Positions 58,117-64,000 of a stretch of 64,000 nt of DNA are shown in pieces (the first letter of the stretch is position 1; each line of letters opens with the position of its first letter). A model generated the notes under the pieces. That model was not told the DNA's origin and made no database searches. It saw nothing but the letters and a program-made list of their open reading frames with translations. The DNA lies in contig JAFEKR010000063.1 of the NCBI GenBank assembly GCA_019022495.1, forward strand, positions 62,001 to 126,000, read 5' to 3'. The DNA is from Epichloe hybrida (Eukaryota; Ascomycota; Sordariomycetes; Hypocreales; Clavicipitaceae). The position numbers and the translations under genes are program-made.

Positions 58117-58649
58117 TTGCGCATGGAGATTCTAAAAAGCTCCACTGCAAGCAGTATGTAACAAGGCAGGTGAAGTAGCTATGCAATTTCATATAGTTGC
58201 CCTGCGTTAATGGGTGAGCGAGCGACTCGTCTCGGTACTCCGACCTCGAGAGCTCTCATCAGGTTCCGATGTAAATCAAAACATGTACAACGAGTCTGTA
58301 GACAAATCCAACAGCCGCATTGGACCGAAGCTCCCCCGCTCTAGACTCCTTCTACAATGTAGGCAAGTGAATGGGAGTGCACCTGTGGAGGTGGGTCACG
58401 TGCGGCCCCCCAGCAATGTTGAACTTGGACACATGTACGTACACTTTGGGGGGCTCGGGGGCTTGTTGGGGCTTGAAGCCAGATCGCCCACCTCCCTTTT
58501 TATGTGCATTTTGCCCGTCGATGAACCTCCTCCTTGCATCGCTAGCTCGTTATCCCTTCCCTCTCTCTTCCTCCTCTCCTTGAATGAATTAGTTTCGTTC
58601 TTTTCGGTTTTCTCTTCTTCGTCAATTCGTCGCCGTTGTAACCGTTACG
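58117..58649. promoter_or_regulatory. Divergent region between mod5 and sec61
   Basis: 533 bp. The sec61 side is a pyrimidine-rich leader (tctctcttcctcctctcc) typical of highly expressed fungal genes. No coding sequence was recognised. Confidence 0.5.
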
Positions 58650-60364
58650 ATGAGTTCCCGTAAGTAATTCTGTCTCTCTTGCTGGACCCCAAGCTACCTA
58701 CCTTTTTGCATGCCTCCGGGAGGACTTCCCACGCGCCGAAACCCAACGGTACGCACAGCGAAGCTATGGGAACGAACGGGCTTCAGCCAAGGCCATCGCC
58801 TCGACCATCGCCAATTGATGCGCAATTGACCTGCGAGAACCTGGTGCTAACATGAAGTGATGCTTCTACAGTCCGATTTCTTGACTTGGTCAAGCCGTTC
58901 GTGCCGTTCCTCCCTGAGGTTCAGCAACCGGAGACCAAGATCCCCTTCAACCAGAAGATGATGTGGACTGCCCTGACGCTCCTCATCTTCTTGATCATGA
59001 GTCAGATGCCCCTCTACGGCATCGTCTCATCAGACAACTCCGATCCGCTATACTGGCTGCGAATGGTGATGGCGAGTAACAGAGGAACGTTGATGGAATT
59101 GGGCATCACCCCAATCATCTCCTCCGGCATGGTCTTCCAGCTCCTTGCTGGAACCCACATGATTGATGTCAACCTCGACCTCAAGTCCGACCGCGAGCTG
59201 TATCAGACAGCCCAGAAGCTCTTCGCTTTCATATTGTCCGCTGGCACCGCCACCGTCTACGTCTTCACTGGTCTCTACGGTCCTCCTTCCGACCTCGGCG
59301 CTGGTATCGTCTTCCTCTTGATCCTCCAGCTCGTTGTTGCCGGTATGATTGTAATATTGCTTGACGAGCTTCTCCAGAAGGGCTATGGTCTTGGCAGTGG
59401 TATCTCACTGTTCATTGCCACCAACATCTGCGAGTCCATCATGTGGAAGGCTTTCTCTCCCACCACCATCAACACTGGTCGCGGCCCCGAGTTCGAGGGT
59501 GCTGTCATTGCTCTCTTCCATCTCCTGATGACCTGGCCCAACAAGCAGCGTGCTCTCCAGGAGGCTTTTTACAGACAGAACCTTCCCAACATCATGAACC
59601 TCTTGGCTACCATCCTGGTTTTCGTCGCCGTAATCTACCTTCAGGGTTTCCGCGTCGAGATCCCTGTCAAGTCTTCCCGCCAGCGAGGTGCCCGTGGTTC
59701 TTACCCCGTCCGTCTGTTCTACACCTCCAACATGCCCATCATGCTGCAGTCTGCTCTGTCCTCCAATGTCTTCCTCATCAGCCAGATGCTGTACTCTCGC
59801 TTTTCCGAGAACCTGCTGGTTCGTCTTTTCGGTGTCTGGGAGGCCAAGGATGGCTCCTCTCAGTTGCATGCTATTTCTGGAATTGCCTACTACATGTCTC
59901 CCCCTCTGAACTTCAAAGATGCTCTTCTCGACCCCATTCACACCGCCGTCTACATCATCTACATGCTCGGTGCCTGTGCTCTCTTCTCCAAGACGTGGAT
60001 TGAGGTCTCTGGCTCCAGCCCTCGTGATGTCGCCAAGCAGCTCAAGGACCAGGGTCTCGTCATGGCCGGTCACCGTGATCAGAGCATGTACAAGGAGCTC
60101 AAGCGCATTATTCCCACCGCCGCCGCTTTCGGTGGTGCCTGCATTGGTGCCCTCTCTGTTGCCAGCGACCTCATGGGCGCTCTTGGCTCCGGCACTGGTA
60201 CTCTTCTTGCCGTCACGTAAGTATACCTAAACTTTGAACACGTCTCTTGGTGACACCATGGCATTGACCAACAAATTTTTTTTCACAGCATCATCTACGG
60301 TTACTTCGAAATCGCCGCCAAGGAGGGCGACTTGGCTGGCATGAAAGGCATGATCATGGGATAA
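58650..60364 (+). CDS. sec61: Sec61 alpha, protein translocation channel
   Basis: Exons 58650-58659, 58872-60216 and 60289-60364 give 476 residues, the usual length. It is the pore subunit of the ER translocon for co- and post-translational import. The N-terminus [20 protein letters not shown], the plug and pore-ring helices, [14 protein letters not shown], and [21 protein letters not shown] in the large cytosolic loop are highly conserved. The first coding exon is only 10 nt (ATG plus two codons and one base), with a GTAAGT donor and a CTTCTACAG acceptor. Strong codon bias to C-ending codons fits high expression. Confidence 0.97.
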
Positions 60365-61871
60365 GCCAATGGCAACTTGCGTAGAACCGAGGTTCTTGGC
60401 CAAAAAAAAAATGCCCTCTCTGAGCCATTGTAATCACAGCTTATCTATGCCTGATGTAATAAGGAAAGAGAGGGTCATTGTGTACAACAAGCATCTTGTC
60501 TCGAAGATGACAAGGGGGGGGGGGGGAGCTCATCAATACAAAAAGGCATTTATTCGTGTGTAAATTGATGATGGAGAGAGGTGACGCCTGTCTGAAGATG
60601 AGCAGGAATCATTGCACGAGCTACCACAAACCACCAAATTCATTTCAAACCAAGGCAAATAGATTTCCAAGCCGCCACAAGCTAACGCTCGTCTTGGAAG
60701 GACCGCTCCTGTCCTGGTGATAATTACGTCCGGATTAGCTCATGGCTTGTAAATCCAAAGTGGCACCCTCGGGTCCCTAGGTCCAGGGTAGCAAATACAG
60801 TCTACTAGATGAATTATTTGTACAGCCGGCTATGCTGCGTTCGGCCTCTCGAATATGTTTCAAAGCACAATCCAAGGTGGCCCGCAAAGTCTATTCAATG
60901 AGAAAAAAAGCCAGTCCAACGGATTCTAAGGGAATGCATCGCTTCAAGAGGACAACGATGGATCGAATTGCATGTCGGGCGGGGTCGAGTGCTCGAGTGC
61001 TCCCATGACGACAAATGGGGCAGGAGCGAGTCGCGAACGCCTCAACCGGCTCCAGCTTGAGCGGCAACCACCAGCGATGGCTCTTTCTCTTTCGTGCGGG
61101 TCATCATCATCATCATTCAGTTACTGACTCCGTACATAATCCGTACGGAATACGGATTACGGATTACTCCGTGCTTGAACTGGCAGACGATCCGCCACCG
61201 TCTCCACCCACAGGGTCCATGCCACCATGCCTTGCTGCCACCTGCTTTTGGGATTTTCTTTGAGTCATCCCCGTATTATTATGTAGTGCGCTCACCGATG
61301 TTCTGCCTGCCATTCCCTATCCATTATTGGTCTGTCCCTCATCATATTTCGTCCCCATTTTTGGCACTGGGGTGTGCTTCCTTTCCCTTTTTCCATTTCG
61401 ATTTCATCTCGACAGGAGATCTGCTCAGTGTTTCCGGCTTCCTACCGTAATCGTCGGACAGCTACGGAGTACAGCCGAGCCAGGTCTGAAGCGCGAGCCG
61501 AGAAGAAGGCGTATGTCCGATTGAGCTGGCCGGTCGACATTCATCTCCATCGAGATCTCCATCGACAATCCCTGTGCGTTATTGTCTTGGATTCTTCTGG
61601 TTCTTGTTTCCCACCAGACAAATTAAATAAAAGAGAGACACACCTTGACGGCTGGACACCCCATCACCCCCGCGCACGCCCCTTCCGCGGCGCCTGTCCT
61701 CTGGCTACCTACCCTGTCTTCAAAACAATTCCTGCGGCTATTTGAGCTGCTTGTTTGCAGGCTAGACCATTCATCTTCCAGCCTCCAAGTCGCGAAACCA
61801 AACCCACGCCAGCGACGATTACCAACACGTCCACCACCACCGCTGCACGGCCGACAAGCAGGTGCAGGTGC

Positions 61872-61903
<32 letters not shown>

Positions 61904-61961
61904 AGCGCGAGCCGAACTCGCCACCAGCGACAAACGACTACGACGCTTTGCCCATATTACC
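60365..61961. other. Intergenic, about 1.6 kb
   Basis: It contains a G-run near 60515-60526, two palindrome clusters (61128-61172 and 61463-61473) and a (gt)n(ga)n microsatellite at 61871-61901 in the leader of the ABC transporter gene. No gene is supported. Confidence 0.45.
61871..61901. repeat. Compound microsatellite (gt)n(ga)n
   Basis: About eight GT followed by about eight GA dinucleotides, 60 bp before the ABC transporter start. Confidence 0.85.
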
Positions 61962-64000
61962 ATGGGCTTCGCACAATGTTCCCGGCCGATATGGCGAGTC
62001 GATGACCTCACACTGTGCTTCCAGCAAGAGTATGTGTGACGGAAAGTCTCCGCCCCCCATGAATTATTGATATTCCAAATCACAGAGAAAAGAAACTAAC
62101 TGGTATGGTCACGCTCGACGTATAGCTACCTTAAAGTATTGTTCCCATTGGCCGTGATTGTGGTGTCTTTCTTGCGCCTTGCTTGGCTCAACACTACTCG
62201 CCTACTTTCCTCCAGGAAATCAAAAGGCTACAAACCCATCACAACTGATCATACTTACCTTCCCCCCCGGGATGACGAGTACGATAGTGACGGCGATTCT
62301 GGCCTCGAGATTAATGGAGGACGGCTGGCTCTTGCCAAAACCATCAGCAGAGGTTCCGTAGTGGAGGCTGACACACCTCACGGCCAGCGCATATCCCAAG
62401 CCGTCGAAGTGCTAGCTATTGTTGGCTTGGCTGTCATCAGTGCGATTGCCTTGATTAAAGGAGCTTACGGTCCAGCTGGCCGCTTTGCAGCTGCAGTCGG
62501 TCTTGTCACTTGGGTCTACACCTTAATTCTGGCTTCACTTAGGTTGACTTTAGGTGGCACAAAATGGCGGATTCCATATTTATGGAATCACACTGCCACC
62601 ATATACTCTACGAACTGGCTCTTCAACATCTTTATTTTCCGCTCAGTCATCATCAACCCTAGCTCGCAGCTGGTCCAGACACTTATATGCATCGAATTCG
62701 GTTTAATCACTTTACTGTTCGGCCTCGCAGCAACTACGAGAAAAGGCAACAAGACCGTATTGATGGAATGGGAAGATGGCATCGAGCCGTCCCGTGAACC
62801 GCTGGCCAGTCTGTTCTCTTTGGCCACATTCTCTTGGGTTGATGACATTGTCTACAAGGGTTGGAAAAAAATCCATGGAAATAGAGGATGTTTGGAACCT
62901 CTTACCAAAGGACAAGGCTGCCACCGTCGTTGCAGAGTATCGCCAAATGAAGAGGACTGGTGCTTTGGCGTGGCATATGCTCAAGTATTTCAAGGGGATG
63001 TTGTTTTTCCAGTGCTTCATGGCCGTCGTCTCTGGTATTTTTACCTTTGCGCCCACACTACTATTGAAAGCCATTCTTCAGTACGTTGAGGAGCCTGACC
63101 GGGCGCCAATCAATGTCCTGTGGCTGTATGTTATTGGTCTTCCAATCTTGGACATGATACGGTCTTACGCCGACGGCATGGCCCTCTGGACTGGTCGCAG
63201 AATTTGCATCAGAGTTCGTGCCATCATTATCGGCGACATCTACGCCAAGGCCCTCCGTCGCAAGGCCGCGGCCGGCAAAGACAAGGTGCTTTTGGGCGAT
63301 GCATCGGGCAAGTCCAAGAAGGACAACGATTCCGCCAATGATGGTACGATTGCCAAGGTCAAAGGTGCTCTAGGCCTCAAGAAACGCAGCAAGAAGCAGA
63401 ATGCATCTTCCAGCGATGCCGAGTCGGCGAATAGCGTTGACCCAAATCTGCCAGTCGATGATGACCAAGCCAACTTGGGAACCATTATCAACCTCATGTC
63501 TGTCGATAGTTTCAAGATTGCCGAGGTCACCGCCTATCTGCACTTCTTGGTCGCAGCAGCACCCACTCAGCTCGTCGTGTCGGTCATTCTGCTCTGGCAG
63601 GTCATGGGACTCAGCGCCATTCCTGGACTCATCGTCATGGTCTTCCTCCTTCCTGTCAACTACTTCCTCGCAAAGGGTTTCAACGTGACGTCGAAGAATA
63701 TCATGGCTGCCACCGATAAGCGAATCAATGTCACGAACGAAGTGCTGCAAAACATACGAATCATCAAATACTTTGCTTGGGAAGAGCGTTTCGGCCGCGC
63801 TATCGATGAGAAGCGAGAGGCTGAGCTCAAGGCTCTACGATCACGATTCACCCTCTGGGCTTTCGCCGTTGCCATCTGGAACTCGGTGCCGGTGCTCATC
63901 ACCTTTTTCTCCTTCCTTGTCTACACGCTTATCGAGAAGAAACCACTGTACCCCTCCATCGCATTCACGGCCATTTCGCTCTTCATGCTCCTCCGAGTCC
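61962..64000 (+). CDS. ABCC-type ABC transporter (bile-acid permease-like), 5' part, one-base frame interruption
   Basis: Exon 1 is 61962-62035; exon 2 starts at 62126 and is open to the window end. An N-terminal membrane domain (TMD0; residues about 25-215) precedes WEDGIEPSREPLASLFSLATFSWVDDIVYKGWKK, the classic ABCC entry to TMD1, then WNLLPKDKAATVVAEYR, FAPTLLLKAILQYVEE, IYAKALRRKA and TNEVLQNIRIIKYFAWEE. A long charged insert with KKRSKKQNASSSDAES resembles yeast Ybt1/Bpt1-type vacuolar transporters. The nucleotide-binding domains lie beyond the window. At 62866-62872 an A7 run breaks the frame: six A keep the conserved KK-x-MEIEDVWNL. Probable substrates are conjugated organic anions (inference). 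Confidence 0.88.

Noticed and set aside
59405..60073. Open frame opposite sec61 (222 codons)
   Set aside because: Antisense shadow of strong codon bias in sec61.
1..64000. CRISPR arrays, intact transposons or rRNA genes
   Set aside because: No spaced direct repeats, no transposase or reverse transcriptase motifs, and no rRNA-like sequence were seen on either strand.

Overview
The window is nuclear DNA of a filamentous ascomycete. Short GT-AG introns (mostly 50-110 nt) with CTAAC/CTGAC-like branch sites, Zn2Cys6 regulators, small secreted cysteine-rich proteins and the protein sequences all point to Sordariomycetes. Hypocreales is my best guess, but that is inference. I support about 25 protein-coding genes, one tRNA gene and one pseudogene. 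Most exon-intron models were built by hand from splice sites, with codon phase checked across each junction.

Region 1 (1-9 kb): a PLAC8-domain gene with a C-terminal 17-residue repeat array runs off the left edge. Its repeat region carries an in-frame stop and a one-base shift. A small single-span membrane protein gene and an Spg1/Tem1 GTPase gene follow, with long gaps between.

Region 2 (9-24.3 kb) is rich in mitochondrial functions: glycine cleavage H protein, porphobilinogen deaminase (heme), a 12-cysteine secreted protein, NAD(P) transhydrogenase, complex I NDUFA12, phosphatidylglycerophosphate synthase, and mitoribosomal uL4m and mL38. Two pairs are head to head (NDUFA12/PGS1 and uL4m/mL38).

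Region 3 (24.6-36 kb): a decayed L-amino-acid-oxidase-like pseudogene, a six-exon secreted protein gene, a CTP synthase gene split into 17 exons with five microexons of 8-16 nt, and a bZIP factor with an unresolved 5' end.

Region 4 (36-45 kb): aldo-keto reductase, MFS transporter, intronless arylsulfotransferase-like enzyme, Zn2Cys6 regulator and DJ-1/ThiJ protein lie side by side. This looks like a small catabolic or detoxification cluster.

Region 5 (45-64 kb): tRNA-Gly(UCC), a second MFS transporter, TAF6, succinate dehydrogenase cytochrome b subunit, a second Zn2Cys6 regulator, tRNA dimethylallyltransferase (MOD5 type, two possible starts), Sec61 alpha, and the 5' half of an ABCC transporter that runs off the right edge.

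Three otherwise intact genes (uL4m, the first MFS gene, the ABCC gene) need a one-base correction to keep a conserved reading frame, two of them in homopolymers. Assembly indels should be excluded before calling these biological. A short palindromic motif built on TACGGAGTA recurs in many intergenic gaps. I saw no CRISPR array, no intact transposon and no clearly new multi-gene system. The best candidates for novelty are the PLAC8 repeat gene, the arylsulfotransferase neighbourhood, the GA-AG intron in the transhydrogenase gene and the microexon-rich CTP synthase gene.
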